This document shows positions 50,398-61,182 of a stretch of 64,000 nucleotides of DNA, piece after piece. The DNA is from Paenibacillus sp. G2S3 (GTDB taxonomy: Bacteria; Bacillota; Bacilli; Paenibacillales; Paenibacillaceae). The notes beneath the pieces were generated by a model. The model was not told the DNA's origin. It did not search any database and saw only the letters and a list, made by a program, of their open reading frames with translations. Each line of letters opens with the position of its first letter. Within the stretch, counting starts at the first letter, position 1. A program made the position numbers and the translations under genes. The stretch is from contig NZ_CP126095.1 of NCBI RefSeq assembly GCF_030123105.1, positions 2,728,001-2,792,000 of the forward strand, given 5' to 3'.

Positions 50398-52928
50398 TGG
50401 ATATTGCCAAGGTCATTGTGGATGTGCCTGTACGCAGCACTGACCGGCCATTTGATTATAGTATTCCAGAATCCTTGAAGTTATGGATTGAAGTGGGCAG
50501 CCGAGTAGCGGTTCCGTTTGGGCATCGTACGGTGCAAGGCTTTGTCGTTTCATTGGAGTCAGGAGAAACAGTAGTGAATCCTGGTCTTAAGCCAATTCAA
50601 GAAGTGCTAGATTTGCTTCCACCTTTATCTCCTGAATTAGTTGAGCTAGCGGACTGGATGAGTAAGAGATATGCATGTAGACGAATTTCAGCCCTGCAGG
50701 CGATGCTACCTACCGCTCTAAAAGGGAAGGCAGAACGACTGATTTCGCTAGGAGAAGTAGAAGAAGAAACAGCATTTCCTGATGATGAATTATTCCCTAT
50801 GTTTGCCGATTCAGGGGATGAGGAACGACTAATTACTGAATTTATTGGACGTAATGGCGAAGTTTCCATGAAGCAGCTTACCCGTGCATTTCCTGAAGCC
50901 GCTGAGACGGTGAAGTTTATGCTGCGGCGTGGAGTGCTTGTAGAGAGCCAATCGATCAAAGATAAAATGGGCAAGAAGAAGCTGAAAGCGGTAGATCTTG
51001 CGATTGGGATTACGGCTGCTCGTGAGGCGTTGAACAAATTCCCCAAAAAGTCTGCGCGACAGAAGGAAGTATTAAGCTTTCTGATTGAAAGGGAAGCTAC
51101 ACTCCCAATGGCGCTTAAGGAAGTCTTGTCGGCACTTCAAGTTACGGCAAGTACCGTGAAGGGGCTAGAGGAAAAAGGCTTTATCGAAATCAGCGAAATT
51201 GAAGTCTATCGCGACCCTTATCAAGGACGTGATTTTAAGCCCACTACGCCTCTACCGCTTACAGCAGAGCAAGAGATTGTATACACTCGTATTTCACGAA
51301 CGCTAGAAGAGCAGCTTCATGAAGTATTTCTGTTACATGGCGTTACGGGAAGCGGGAAGACAGAAATCTATTTGCAATGTATCAAACGTTGTTTGGATCA
51401 GGGTAGACAGGCTGTAGTGCTCGTCCCAGAAATCGCATTAACACCACAGATGGTGGAGCGTTTTAAAGGGCGTTTTGGAAGTGGTGTCGCGGTAATGCAT
51501 AGCCGATTATCTGTTGGTGAGCGTTACGATGAGTGGCGCAAAATCCGTGAAGGTAAGGCTACGGTAGCCGTTGGTGCCCGATCAGCGGTGTTTGCTCCGT
51601 TCTCTAACCTAGGTTTGATTATTATGGATGAAGAGCATGAGACCTCATATAAGCAGGAGGAAAATCCGAAATATCATGCCCGTGATGCTGCGATTCGCAG
51701 AGCGGAACAATGTGGAGCAGCCGTGATTTTAGGCTCCGCCACGCCTTCGTTAGAAAGCTATCATGCTTCCAGAGCGCAGAGCGATATTCATTTTTCACCA
51801 GTACTTCTAGAGATGCCTACTCGCGCACTTGGCAACGAGCTACCCAAGGTAAATGTAGTGGATATGCGGGAAGAGCTTAAAGAAGGAAACCGCTCGATGT
51901 TCAGTCGAAAGCTTCATGCTGCATTGGCTGAAAGACTGGAACGTGGAGAACAGACGGTGTTATTACTTAACCGTAGAGGTTTCTCGACGTTTGTCATGTG
52001 CCGGAGTTGTGGATATGTAGCAGGCTGCCCGGAGTGTGATATTTCATTAACGTACCATAGTCGTAGTGACAATTTGCGTTGTCATTATTGTGGCCATGCC
52101 GAACCAGCACCTAAGCTTTGTCCAGAGTGTGGAAGTGAGCATATCCGATTCTTCGGAACGGGAACGCAGCGGGTGGAAGAAGAGCTTGGTAAGTTGTTCC
52201 CTGGTATACGGGTGATTCGTATGGATGTGGATACAACGACCGAAAAGGGTTCACATGAGAAGCTGCTGAATCAATTCAGAGACAAAAAAGCGGATGTTTT
52301 GCTAGGCACTCAGATGGTAGCGAAAGGTTTGGATTTTCCTGACGTAACGCTTGTTGGTGTAATTACAGCAGATTCAGCGTTGAACTTGCCCGATTTTCGT
52401 GCAGCGGAGAAGACCTTCCAATTGCTTACGCAAGTTGCTGGACGAGCAGGTCGGCATCAGCTTCCGGGTGAGGTCGTTGTTCAGTCCTATACACCGGAGC
52501 ATTATTCTATTATTCATGCCAGCGGGCATGACTATCTCTCTTTTGTAAGGGAAGAGCTGAAGCATCGCAGAGGGCTGCATTATCCACCTTATTGTAGACT
52601 GATACTCGTTACATTATCCCATGAGCAGTTGCCGCTATTACTCCGGATGGCAGAGAATTACGCTATGAATCTGCAGGGGAAAGCCAGAAATCTAAGATGG
52701 TATGGGAGTTTGGATAAGTTAACAACTGATGTACTCGATCTGTTAGGTCCTGTAGCTTCACCGATCCCTCGCTTGAAGGGTAGATATAGATTCCAATGTA
52801 TGATAAAATGGCGCGGCGCCATCGATGTGATTGGGCTTGTTCGGCAAGTGGCTGAGGAGTTAGAGGATTCTGTAAGGGATACAGGACTCCAAATCAGCAT
52901 TGATGTTGATCCGCAAATGTTGATGTAA
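50397..52928 (+). CDS. priA: Primosomal protein N' (replication restart helicase PriA)
   Basis: 3'-5' helicase that reloads the replisome at collapsed forks. The 843-residue protein has an N-terminal DNA-binding domain (DVPVRSTDRPFDYSIP), Walker A GVTGSGKTE, DEEH, and eight Zn-binding cysteines: CRSCGYVAGCPECD and CHYCGHAEPAPKLCPECG. Helicase motifs GTGTQRVEEEL, MVAKGLDFPDV and QVAGRAGR follow. Start overlaps the coaBC stop. Confidence 0.96.
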   Translation: MDIAKVIVDVPVRSTDRPFDYSIPESLKLWIEVGSRVAVPFGHRTVQGFVVSLESGETVVNPGLKPIQEVLDLLPPLSPELVELADWMSKRYACRRISALQAMLPTALKGKAERLISLGEVEEETAFPDDELFPMFADSGDEERLITEFIGRNGEVSMKQLTRAFPEAAETVKFMLRRGVLVESQSIKDKMGKKKLKAVDLAIGITAAREALNKFPKKSARQKEVLSFLIEREATLPMALKEVLSALQVTASTVKGLEEKGFIEISEIEVYRDPYQGRDFKPTTPLPLTAEQEIVYTRISRTLEEQLHEVFLLHGVTGSGKTEIYLQCIKRCLDQGRQAVVLVPEIALTPQMVERFKGRFGSGVAVMHSRLSVGERYDEWRKIREGKATVAVGARSAVFAPFSNLGLIIMDEEHETSYKQEENPKYHARDAAIRRAEQCGAAVILGSATPSLESYHASRAQSDIHFSPVLLEMPTRALGNELPKVNVVDMREELKEGNRSMFSRKLHAALAERLERGEQTVLLLNRRGFSTFVMCRSCGYVAGCPECDISLTYHSRSDNLRCHYCGHAEPAPKLCPECGSEHIRFFGTGTQRVEEELGKLFPGIRVIRMDVDTTTEKGSHEKLLNQFRDKKADVLLGTQMVAKGLDFPDVTLVGVITADSALNLPDFRAAEKTFQLLTQVAGRAGRHQLPGEVVVQSYTPEHYSIIHASGHDYLSFVREELKHRRGLHYPPYCRLILVTLSHEQLPLLLRMAENYAMNLQGKARNLRWYGSLDKLTTDVLDLLGPVASPIPRLKGRYRFQCMIKWRGAIDVIGLVRQVAEELEDSVRDTGLQISIDVDPQMLM

Positions 52929-53012
52929 ATTGTTATCATGTTACAATGTAAAAAAAGAGCTAGATCAATAAACTCTAAATATAGAGATGTACAGAACGGG
53001 AAGGTGTTTGTA

Positions 53013-53498
53013 ATGGCGATACGTATGATCGTTAAGGAACCGGATGAAGTGTTGCACAAAATAGCTAAAGAAGTAACTGTAGTTACACCTAATGTGAAAA
53101 AATTGCTTGATGATATGGCTGATACAATGTATGACGCTGAAGGCGTAGGCCTGGCAGCTCCGCAAGTTGGTATTTTGAAACGCCTAATTGTAGTGGATGC
53201 GGATGAAGAGCACGGGCTGATCAAAATGATTAATCCGGAAATCATCGGCACAGAAGGCGAGCAACTCGGACCTGAAGGATGTCTAAGCATTCCTGGACTG
53301 AATGGTGATGTGCGTCGTGCAGAGACAGTAACCGTACGTGGTCTTAACCGTGAGGGAAAAGAAATTACGATTACCGGCAGCGGTTTACTTGCGCGGGCTT
53401 TTCAACATGAGATCGACCATTTGAATGGAGTACTGTTTACGGATATCGCCGAAAAAGTATACGAGATGACAGCTGAACTGAGCGAGACTGAGGAGTGA
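53013..53498 (+). CDS. def: Peptide deformylase
   Basis: Removes the formyl group from nascent proteins. The 161-residue protein has GVGLAAPQVG, EGCLSIPG with the metal-binding Cys, and QHEIDHLNG. ATG at 53013 follows GGGAAGGTG; the longer in-frame reading from 52938 lacks family similarity. Type 1, short form. fmt follows 4 bp later. Confidence 0.95.
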   Translation: MAIRMIVKEPDEVLHKIAKEVTVVTPNVKKLLDDMADTMYDAEGVGLAAPQVGILKRLIVVDADEEHGLIKMINPEIIGTEGEQLGPEGCLSIPGLNGDVRRAETVTVRGLNREGKEITITGSGLLARAFQHEIDHLNGVLFTDIAEKVYEMTAELSETEE

Positions 53499-53502
53499 GG
53501 AT

Positions 53503-54438
53503 ATGAAGATTGTATTCATGGGAACCCCAGCTTTTGCGGTGCCAAGCTTGCAAATGCTGATGGATGAAGGCTATGAAGTGGTAGCAGTCGTCACCCAACC
53601 AGATCGACCGCAAGGACGAAAAAAGATCTTGGCTCCTTCACCAGTTAAAGAAGCCGCATTATCTCTCGGTTTACCTGTGCTCCAGCCTGAACGGATGCGT
53701 AAACCTGAGGCTGTCGCAGAGCTAGCTGCTTATGAGCCTGATCTGATTGTTACCGCTGCATATGGTCAGATTTTGCCTAAAACGGTATTGGATTTGCCGC
53801 GTAATGGTTGTGTGAATGTTCATGGTTCACTGCTTCCGAAATACCGGGGTGGCGCACCGATTCAACGCAGTATCATTAACGGTGAGAAGGTTACCGGCGT
53901 TACCCTGATGTATATGGCTGAAGGGCTAGACACTGGAGATATGATCTCGCGCGTCGAAGTGGCGATTGAGGATGAAGATACTTCAGGCACGATGTTCGAG
54001 AAGCTTAGCCTTGCTGGACGAGATCTCTTGAAGTCTGAAATGCCGCGATTAGTAAACGGGCTTGTTCAAGCGACTCCGCAAGACGATAGTCAAGCAACCT
54101 TTGCCCCTAACCTAAATCGTGAGGATGAGCGTTTGGATTGGAACGCTGGCTCACGTGATAACTATAATCGAATTCGTGGATTAGTACCTTTTTCGGGCGC
54201 GTTTACGCTCTGGAATGGCGAGACCTTTAAAGTATGGGCTTCTAAAATTCCCGTTGAGCAAAAATCCACTGACAGCACGCCAGGAACGGTACTTTCGGTT
54301 ACTGAACAAGGTGTTGAGGTTAAGACGGGTGACGGAAGTCTGCTGCTAACTACAGTTCAACCTGCTGGTAAGAAAGCGATGAGCGCTGCGGACTTTAGCC
54401 GTGGCGGTGTCATGAAACCAGGGACGGTGCTAGGTTGA
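53503..54438 (+). CDS. fmt: Methionyl-tRNA formyltransferase
   Basis: Formylates initiator Met-tRNA using 10-formyl-THF. The 311-residue length is typical. MGTPAFAVPSLQML at the N-terminus, the catalytic region NVHGSLLPKYRGGAPIQRSI, and GVTLMYMAEGLDTGDMI; C-terminal OB-like domain. GAGGAGTGAGG precedes the ATG. Stop overlaps rsmB by 4 bp. Confidence 0.95.
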   Translation: MKIVFMGTPAFAVPSLQMLMDEGYEVVAVVTQPDRPQGRKKILAPSPVKEAALSLGLPVLQPERMRKPEAVAELAAYEPDLIVTAAYGQILPKTVLDLPRNGCVNVHGSLLPKYRGGAPIQRSIINGEKVTGVTLMYMAEGLDTGDMISRVEVAIEDEDTSGTMFEKLSLAGRDLLKSEMPRLVNGLVQATPQDDSQATFAPNLNREDERLDWNAGSRDNYNRIRGLVPFSGAFTLWNGETFKVWASKIPVEQKSTDSTPGTVLSVTEQGVEVKTGDGSLLLTTVQPAGKKAMSAADFSRGGVMKPGTVLG

Positions 54439-55910
54439 GCGCGGGTGGTAACGGTGCAGACCGAACAACAGTAAATCATAATTCTGGTAACAGAAACGGT
54501 AAAGATCATAAAGCAATGAGTAGTAAAAAAGGCGGTACAGGAAATAAAGGCAAAGTTGCTATAGCCTCTGCCCGGGATATCGCACTCGACATACTGGTTA
54601 AGGTCGAACAGCAAGGCGCTTACAGCAACTTACTGCTGAACAGCAGTCTGCAGAAGTCTGCACTCAGTAGAGAAGATGCTGGACTAGTTACAGAGCTTGT
54701 ATATGGTACCATCTCTCGGATGAATACCCTTGATTATGTGCTCGAGGAATTTGTTAGCAAAGGGATCGCTAAATTGCAGCCCTGGGTGCGTAATTTAATG
54801 CGTCTAAGCCTATATCAAATTATGTACTTGGATCGCATACCGTCTCATGCAGCTGTAAACGAGGCTGTTAATATAGCTAAGAAAAAGGGCCATCAAGGAA
54901 TCTCGGGTATGGTTAATGGCGTGCTTCGTAGTGTGCTGCGCGCTGGAGATCTACCGGTTATACCTGATGGATTAAGTCCTGCGAAGCGGATATCGATTCA
55001 GTATTCTCATCCTTTATGGTTAGTGAAGCGCTGGATTACTGAGTATGGTGTTGACACTGCGGAAGCTATATGCGCTGCCAACAATGAGCCACCTGCTGTC
55101 AGTGTACGCGTGAATACAACGATGATTAGCCGAGAAGCGCTGCTGAGTCAGATGATAGAACAAGGTCTGCAAGCTTCTGCTTCTGAAGTTAGTCCCTTTG
55201 GTATTGTTGTAAAAGGCGGCGGTAACCTGGCTCTTTCTTCCTGGTATCGGGAAGGATATTTATCTGTTCAGGATGAAAGCTCCATGCTTGTAGCTGAAGC
55301 TGTTGCACCTGAGCCTGGAATGAGAGTGCTTGACTGCTGTGCCGCGCCCGGGGGCAAAACAGCGCATATGGGCGAGCTGATGAAAGATGAAGGATCTATT
55401 TTAGCTAATGATCTACATCCTCATAAAGCTAAACTTATCTCGGATCAAGCTGCGCGGTTAGGTCTTGATAGTGTAGTAACAGGCAGTGCAGATGCGCTAG
55501 AGCTGGAGCATACGCTAGAGCATCATTCCTTCGACAGAATTCTATTGGACGCGCCTTGCTCTGGGCTTGGCGTAATCCGCCGTAAGCCAGATCTCAAATG
55601 GCGTAAGCAGCCTGAGGATGTTGCGAGTGTAGCATCACTACAGGGGCAACTGCTGCAGTCGGTTTCTAAGCTGTTGAAACCGGGCGGTGTTCTGGTTTAT
55701 AGTACCTGTACGACTGAACAAACGGAAAATAGTGAAGTAGTAGCTGCTTTTTTGAAGCAAAATCCTGATTTCACTTCTATTACGTTCGATTCTCCATTGT
55801 GGGATAGATTGGAAGGTACTGCGCTGGCTGAAGGTGAGGGAATTCAGTTATTGCCACATCATTATGGCAGTGACGGGTTCTATATCGCTAAGCTTCAAAG
55901 AGTCTTGTAA
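54435..55910 (+). CDS. rsmB: 16S rRNA (cytosine-967-C5)-methyltransferase
   Basis: SAM-dependent rRNA methylase. 491 residues: N-terminal NusB-like domain (about 45-185, [20 protein letters not shown]), then the methyltransferase: [31 protein letters not shown] with a catalytic Cys, and [15 protein letters not shown] with the second Cys. The TTG at 54435 overlaps the fmt stop; a stretch of about 40 Gly/Asn/Lys-rich residues precedes the NusB fold, so a later start (ATG 54516) is possible. Confidence 0.92.
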   Translation: MSAGGNGADRTTVNHNSGNRNGKDHKAMSSKKGGTGNKGKVAIASARDIALDILVKVEQQGAYSNLLLNSSLQKSALSREDAGLVTELVYGTISRMNTLDYVLEEFVSKGIAKLQPWVRNLMRLSLYQIMYLDRIPSHAAVNEAVNIAKKKGHQGISGMVNGVLRSVLRAGDLPVIPDGLSPAKRISIQYSHPLWLVKRWITEYGVDTAEAICAANNEPPAVSVRVNTTMISREALLSQMIEQGLQASASEVSPFGIVVKGGGNLALSSWYREGYLSVQDESSMLVAEAVAPEPGMRVLDCCAAPGGKTAHMGELMKDEGSILANDLHPHKAKLISDQAARLGLDSVVTGSADALELEHTLEHHSFDRILLDAPCSGLGVIRRKPDLKWRKQPEDVASVASLQGQLLQSVSKLLKPGGVLVYSTCTTEQTENSEVVAAFLKQNPDFTSITFDSPLWDRLEGTALAEGEGIQLLPHHYGSDGFYIAKLQRVL

Positions 55911-55944
55911 TATAGCAAATTTACTAACAATTGTTGTATCATTC

Positions 55945-55980
55945 GCCCGCCGGGCTACCGTACGGCGGGCTATTTCTTTT
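55945..55980 (+). terminator. Terminator between rsmB and rlmN
   Basis: GCCCGCCG (55945-55952) pairs with CGGCGGGC (55963-55970) and is followed by TATTTCTTTT. rlmN may need its own promoter. Confidence 0.7.
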
Positions 55981-56061
55981 ACCGTCTCTGAAATTTGTGT
56001 TAAAATAGGAAGAATGAGAAATAATACGCATATCCTTATGAAAGAACAGGTGCTAATAATA

Positions 56062-57102
56062 ATGAAACCTTTAATATATGATTTTTCTTTAGAAGAGTTA
56101 CAGCAGTGGGCGAAAGATAACGGTGAGCCTGCTTTTCGTGGTGGACAGATTTTTGATTGGTTGTATGTAAAACGTGTAAGTGACTTCGATGCAATGAGCA
56201 ATTTGTCTAAGGGACTTCGTCAGAAGCTGAACGAGCAATTCTCCATTGCAGCGCTCACTGAGATTACTAAAATGGAATCAAAAGATGGAACTGTAAAATT
56301 CCTGTTTGGATTGCATGATGATCATGCGATCGAGACAGTTATCATGAAACATAATTATGGCAATAGCGTTTGTGTAACTACTCAAGTAGGCTGCCGAATC
56401 GGCTGTACCTTCTGCGCTTCTACGCTTGGTGGATTGAAACGTGATTTGACTGCGGGTGAAATTGTAGCCCAGGTTGTACGTTCCCAACAGATCTTGGATG
56501 CGCGCGGCGAACGTGTCAGCAGTATTGTTATCATGGGTACTGGCGAGCCGTTTGAGAACTATGATGCAACAATGAGATTCTTGCGTCTTATGATTCATGA
56601 GAAAGGTCTAAATATCGGACAACGGCATATTACTGTTTCCACTAGTGGTATTGTGCCGAGCATTTATAAATTTGCAGAAGAAGATACACAGATAAATTTG
56701 GCGATTTCGATTCATGCACCTAACGACAAACTGCGTTCGAAGCTAATGCCAGTTAACCGCCGCTTTCCGTTTGATGATGTGATTGAATCTTTACGTTATT
56801 ATCAAGCTAAGACGGGTCGACGGGTCAGCTTTGAGTATGCATTGATCGGCGGGGTGAATGATCAGCCGGAGCATGCTGAGGAATTAGCAGGTGTGCTTAA
56901 GAACATGTTGTGTCACGTGAATTTGATTCCAGTAAACCACGTGCCAGAGCGGAAATATGTACGTACTTCACGTAATGATATCTTTGAGTTTCAACGTATT
57001 TTGGCTGACAACGGCGTGAATGTTACCATTCGTCGTGAGCAAGGCCATGATATCGCGGCCGCATGCGGACAGCTGCGTGCCAAACATATGGAGTTGGGGT
57101 GA
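56062..57102 (+). CDS. rlmN: 23S rRNA (adenine-2503-C2)-methyltransferase, radical SAM
   Basis: Methylates A2503 of 23S rRNA, and probably A37 of some tRNAs. The 346-residue protein has the radical-SAM cluster Cys111-x3-Cys115-x2-Cys118 ([11 protein letters not shown]), [16 protein letters not shown], and the methyl-carrying Cys near the end in [13 protein letters not shown]. The Cfr-versus-RlmN distinction is not decisive from motifs alone, but context favours RlmN. ATG at 56062 has AGGTG upstream; an ATG at 56038 is an alternative. Confidence 0.93.
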   Translation: MKPLIYDFSLEELQQWAKDNGEPAFRGGQIFDWLYVKRVSDFDAMSNLSKGLRQKLNEQFSIAALTEITKMESKDGTVKFLFGLHDDHAIETVIMKHNYGNSVCVTTQVGCRIGCTFCASTLGGLKRDLTAGEIVAQVVRSQQILDARGERVSSIVIMGTGEPFENYDATMRFLRLMIHEKGLNIGQRHITVSTSGIVPSIYKFAEEDTQINLAISIHAPNDKLRSKLMPVNRRFPFDDVIESLRYYQAKTGRRVSFEYALIGGVNDQPEHAEELAGVLKNMLCHVNLIPVNHVPERKYVRTSRNDIFEFQRILADNGVNVTIRREQGHDIAAACGQLRAKHMELG

Positions 57103-57108
57103 GGATAT

Positions 57109-57882
57109 TTGATCAGAACAGTTCATGCCAGCGATATTGGCCGAGTGCGCTCTGTCAATGAGGATTCGGTCTGGATCGGCGCGACGCGCCACGGTTATAC
57201 ACTCGGCATAATTGCCGATGGGATGGGTGGACATCAGGCTGGTGAAACCGCGAGTAGGCTTGCTTTGGAGACGATGAGGAATACCCTTGACGGGTTGCAG
57301 CCTGAGCTTCAGGACGAGGCCCTGCGTGATGCGTTATCAGCTGCTATTTTGGAAGCTAACAGCACTGTCTTTAAGGAGGCTTCCAGCGACGAAAAGTACC
57401 ACAATATGGGTACTACTGTCGTTGCTGCCCTGATGAATGGCTCAAACGGATATATTGGTCATATCGGTGACAGCAGAGCCTATTTAATCAAGGACAGTGC
57501 AGCAGTTCAATTAACCGAGGATCACACGCTAGTCAATGAGCTGTTCAAGAACGGTCAGATCAGTGTGGAGGAATTAGATAATCATCCGAGACGGAATGTG
57601 CTGCTGAGAGCACTTGGAACAGATGCTGAGGTCGAGGTTGATTTAGTGCCTGTTACCCTGCTACCTGGGGAGCTTTTGCTTCTGTGCAGTGATGGTCTAA
57701 GTAATTTTGTTAACAATGAGCATTTGGGCAAGGTAGCGGGTATACATGAGATACCGTTAGAGGAAAGAGCGGACCGCTTACTTCAGTTGGCACTGCTTGC
57801 TGGCGGCGGCGATAATATTAGCGTCGCTTTGTTAGAACATCATGGAGAGGCCGCTGTGCCCGAAACAAAGGAGTGGGATTGA
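57109..57882 (+). CDS. prpC: PP2C-type serine/threonine phosphatase
   Basis: Cytoplasmic phosphatase that opposes PrkC. The 257-residue PP2C domain has SDIGRVRSVNEDS, IIADGMGGHQAGE, GHIGDSRAYLI, and CSDGLSNFV with metal-binding Asp residues, and GGDNISVAL near the C-terminus. TTG start, GTGAGG upstream. Its stop overlaps the kinase start by one base. Confidence 0.94.
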   Translation: MIRTVHASDIGRVRSVNEDSVWIGATRHGYTLGIIADGMGGHQAGETASRLALETMRNTLDGLQPELQDEALRDALSAAILEANSTVFKEASSDEKYHNMGTTVVAALMNGSNGYIGHIGDSRAYLIKDSAAVQLTEDHTLVNELFKNGQISVEELDNHPRRNVLLRALGTDAEVEVDLVPVTLLPGELLLLCSDGLSNFVNNEHLGKVAGIHEIPLEERADRLLQLALLAGGGDNISVALLEHHGEAAVPETKEWD

Positions 57883-60173
57883 TGATCGGTCACGAATTGG
57901 GCGGCCGTTACCAAGTCATCGAACGGATCGGCGGAGGTGGAATGGCGCTCGTCTATAGAGCACATGACATTCTTTTAAACCGAAACGTCGCCATTAAAGT
58001 ATTGCGTAATCAATTTGTTCATGACGAGGAATTTATCCGCCGTTTTAGGCGTGAGGCGCAATCAGCTGCATCTTTGTCTCATCCGAATGTGGTTAGTATT
58101 TACGATGTAGGACAAGAAGACGAAATTCATTATATTGTTATGGAATATATTGAGGGCAAGAATCTTAATGAAATTATAAAAGAACGTGCGCCATTACAGG
58201 TTGACGAGTCCGTAAGGATCGCTTCACAAATCTGTGATGCCCTTGATCATGCTCATCAGAATCAAATTATTCATCGAGATATTAAGCCGCATAATATATT
58301 GATTGGGCGCAATGGCCGGGTGAAGGTAACGGATTTCGGTATTGCTCGTGCGGTTACGTCTACAACCATTACTCAGACAGGCTCTGTAGTGGGTTCCGTG
58401 CATTATTTCTCACCAGAGCATGCTAAAGGTGTTTCAACAGGAGAGAAGTCCGATCTGTATTCATTAGGGATTGTACTCTATCAAATGCTTACCGGAAGTC
58501 TTCCATTCTTAGGGGAGAGTCCGATTAGCGTAGCTCTAAAGCATCTTCAAGAAGAATTTGAAGAGCCAAGGCTCTTGAATCCACTTATTCCGCAAAGCGT
58601 CGAGAATGTAATTCTAAGATCGATGCGTAAGAATCCGGAGGAGCGCTATCAGTCTGCAAAGCAAATGCTGCAGGATTTAGAAACCTGCTTGTTGCCTGAA
58701 CGGCGTAGTGAAGCAAAGGTTCTTTTTAACGATGAGGAAGACGAGGATCGAACGCGGGTGATACCGGCGATTAAACCGATCCAAAGAAGCAATGGAAATC
58801 GTAATCATCGTCACGACCGGATGGATAATGATGAAGATGACGATGACGATCCGGTGCCTGTGAAAAAAGGTAAAAAACAATGGACTAAACCTGCATTATG
58901 GATTGGTTTAACTTTAGTGTTACTGCTGGCTATGGCCAGTCTCGTGTGGTACGTTAAATCCCAATTAGTTGTTCCTGAGGTATCGGTTCCTTACGTGGTC
59001 GGTAAACAGCTGGAACAAGCGAAGACTGAACTTGAGGATTTGGGGCTTGAGGTTGCTGATCCTATACTGTATGACTACAGTCCGAATTTTGAAGAGAATG
59101 TGGTCATGAAGCAAAGTAGGGAAAAGGACGCCAAAGTGAAAAAGGGAGCCTCCCTAATTCTAACTGTGAATACGGCGAAGCCATTAACTAAGATGCCAAA
59201 TGTTACGAATTACACTTTCGACGAAGCGGTAAAAGCACTGATGGCAAAGGGTGTACCTCAAAATCAAATTAAGAATGAACCTCTCTTCGATGAAAATACG
59301 GCGGTGGGTAAGGTTATAAAATCAGACCCAGCCTTTGACAGCGAGTTTGATCCAGAGACGGTTTCAATCATCCTTTACGTCAGCAAAGGGGAAGAAAGTG
59401 TCACGATGCCAGACCTCATCGGTAAGACGGAGAGTGAAGCTAAGGCGCTTTTGGAAGAATCCAAGCTGGTCTTAGGTGATGTTAAGGAAGAATCCAGCTT
59501 CACAGTTGATGAAGGTAAGGTAACGAAAACTTGGGCTTTTGAAAAAGGAACCGCGGTTCCTCCTGGAACAGCCATTACGATATACTTAAGTACAGGTTAT
59601 CCACCTGAAGCCCTGAATTATACCTTTAATGTACCAGTAGCTCCTGCACAGGATGGCAAGAAGAGCAAGATTCGAATTGAGTTCGTTGATGCGCGCAATA
59701 ATGGTGAAAAACAAGATTGGGGAACGCGTACCATTGGAAAGAGCCAAGTGTTGTCCGTTAATCTAGTGCTTGCTCCGAATAAAGATGGCTCTGTTATTGT
59801 TACCCGAGATGGTGTGCTTTTAGACACTTATGTGATCCCATATATTGATGCGAAGAATGGCACGGTGCAAGAACCTGAACCACCGACGGTTCCGACTCCG
59901 AAGCCGACTCAGACACCGATAGATCCTACACCTACTGCTGAACCGACCATTGAACCTGAGATCCTGCCTCCAAATTCAGACAACGAAGGATCTACTAATA
60001 CTGGCTCAGTCAATCAGACGGGATTCCTTACTAACAATTCGGTGAATAATGAATCGACCAATAACGGTAACAACAAGAACAGTAATAAAAATGATGACAA
60101 GCATAATAATAAAAACAACGACAAATCTAAAGATAAAAACAACGACAAATCTAAAGATAAAAGCGATAACTAA
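57882..60173 (+). CDS. prkC: PASTA-domain Ser/Thr protein kinase
   Basis: Membrane kinase that senses muropeptides or lipid II outside the cell. 763 residues: Hanks-type kinase (1-265: GGGGMALVYRA, AIKVL, HRDIKPHNIL, DFGIA), an acidic linker, one transmembrane helix (about 336-355), three PASTA repeats (about 360-560), another beta domain, and a Pro/Thr then Asn/Lys/Asp-rich tail ending in repeated NNDKSKDK units. ATG at 57882 sits 8 bases after AAGGAG; the in-frame GTG at 57873 overlaps that site. Confidence 0.95.
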   Translation: MIGHELGGRYQVIERIGGGGMALVYRAHDILLNRNVAIKVLRNQFVHDEEFIRRFRREAQSAASLSHPNVVSIYDVGQEDEIHYIVMEYIEGKNLNEIIKERAPLQVDESVRIASQICDALDHAHQNQIIHRDIKPHNILIGRNGRVKVTDFGIARAVTSTTITQTGSVVGSVHYFSPEHAKGVSTGEKSDLYSLGIVLYQMLTGSLPFLGESPISVALKHLQEEFEEPRLLNPLIPQSVENVILRSMRKNPEERYQSAKQMLQDLETCLLPERRSEAKVLFNDEEDEDRTRVIPAIKPIQRSNGNRNHRHDRMDNDEDDDDDPVPVKKGKKQWTKPALWIGLTLVLLLAMASLVWYVKSQLVVPEVSVPYVVGKQLEQAKTELEDLGLEVADPILYDYSPNFEENVVMKQSREKDAKVKKGASLILTVNTAKPLTKMPNVTNYTFDEAVKALMAKGVPQNQIKNEPLFDENTAVGKVIKSDPAFDSEFDPETVSIILYVSKGEESVTMPDLIGKTESEAKALLEESKLVLGDVKEESSFTVDEGKVTKTWAFEKGTAVPPGTAITIYLSTGYPPEALNYTFNVPVAPAQDGKKSKIRIEFVDARNNGEKQDWGTRTIGKSQVLSVNLVLAPNKDGSVIVTRDGVLLDTYVIPYIDAKNGTVQEPEPPTVPTPKPTQTPIDPTPTAEPTIEPEILPPNSDNEGSTNTGSVNQTGFLTNNSVNNESTNNGNNKNSNKNDDKHNNKNNDKSKDKNNDKSKDKSDN

Positions 60174-60207
60174 TCAGGGTAGAAGTACATGAATAGTTGT
60201 GGCAGCG

Positions 60208-60244
60208 AAGTGACCCGGGGATTTTCAAACTTGGGTCATTTTCG
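60208..60244 (+). terminator. Weak hairpin between prkC and rsgA
   Basis: TGACCC (60211-60216) pairs with GGGTCA (60233-60238), followed by TTTTC. Probably a partial terminator. Confidence 0.45.
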
Positions 60245-60273
60245 CAAAATCAGGAGAGGAAGGCTCACTATGT

Positions 60274-61179
60274 ATGCCTGAAGGAATAATAGTAAAGGCG
60301 TTAAGCGGATATTATTACGTAAAACCGCTTCGTGAAGGATTAATTGCAACAGAGGAAGATTCAGTTCAATGCAGAGGCCGAGGCATACTTAAGAAAAGGG
60401 GGATCGCTCCTCTTGTAGGTGACCGCGTGATCTATATGCTAACTGAGCATGGTGAAGGGATGGTGGATGAGCTTCTTCCTAGAGAATCTGAGTTAATTCG
60501 TCCACCTGTAGCGAATGTAAGCCTTGCCGTTCTATTATTTTCTGTGCGGGAACCTGATATGAACCTGAATCTATTGGACAAGTTCCTAGTTCATATTGAG
60601 CATTCAGGACTGGAACCCTTAATTGTTCTGACCAAACAGGATTTAGCTAATGATAATGGTGAAGCTACTAAGTATGTTAAAGAGCTCTATGAAGATATTG
60701 GTTATGAAGTGATGGTTACGAGCTCACTTACGGGAGCTGGCAGTGATGAACTAAGAGAACGGCTTACTGGTGGCATCAGTGTATTTGCTGGACAATCTGG
60801 GGTAGGGAAGTCGACCTTATTGAATCGAATTGTGCCAGGACTTAAACTGGAGACAGGTGAGATCAGCTTACGTCTGGGCCGTGGTCGTCATACTACTCGA
60901 CATGTAGAACTGATGGATATTGGCGGGGGTGGCTTTGTAGCGGATACCCCTGGTTTTAGTCAGCTTGATTTTCTTGAGCTTGGCGTTGAAGAGCTTTCTA
61001 CTTGTTTCCGTGAATTTGCTAACTATGCTGGGGTTTGTAAATTCCGTGGTTGTAGTCATCAGCATGAACCAGGCTGTCGAGTCATCGAGGCATGGAAAGC
61101 TGGAACTATCGCTGATAGCCGGTATGAACATTACAAATTATTTTTTAATGAAATGAAAGATAAAAAGCGGAGGTACTAA
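60274..61179 (+). CDS. rsgA: Ribosome small-subunit-dependent GTPase A
   Basis: Late 30S maturation GTPase. 301 residues with N-terminal OB fold and circularly permuted GTPase motifs: TKQD (G4), GQSGVGKSTLLN (G1), DTPGFSQ (G3), then zinc ligands CKFRGCSHQHEPGC. CAGGAGAGG precedes the ATG. Between prkC and rpe, as in Bacillus (cpgA), where it is a PrkC substrate. Confidence 0.94.
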   Translation: MPEGIIVKALSGYYYVKPLREGLIATEEDSVQCRGRGILKKRGIAPLVGDRVIYMLTEHGEGMVDELLPRESELIRPPVANVSLAVLLFSVREPDMNLNLLDKFLVHIEHSGLEPLIVLTKQDLANDNGEATKYVKELYEDIGYEVMVTSSLTGAGSDELRERLTGGISVFAGQSGVGKSTLLNRIVPGLKLETGEISLRLGRGRHTTRHVELMDIGGGGFVADTPGFSQLDFLELGVEELSTCFREFANYAGVCKFRGCSHQHEPGCRVIEAWKAGTIADSRYEHYKLFFNEMKDKKRRY

Positions 61180-61182
61180 GTC

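Noticed and set aside
52658..53290. Minus-strand 210-codon frame across the priA-def junction
   Set aside because: Antisense to two conserved genes; the serine/threonine-rich translation is typical of reverse-complement shadows.
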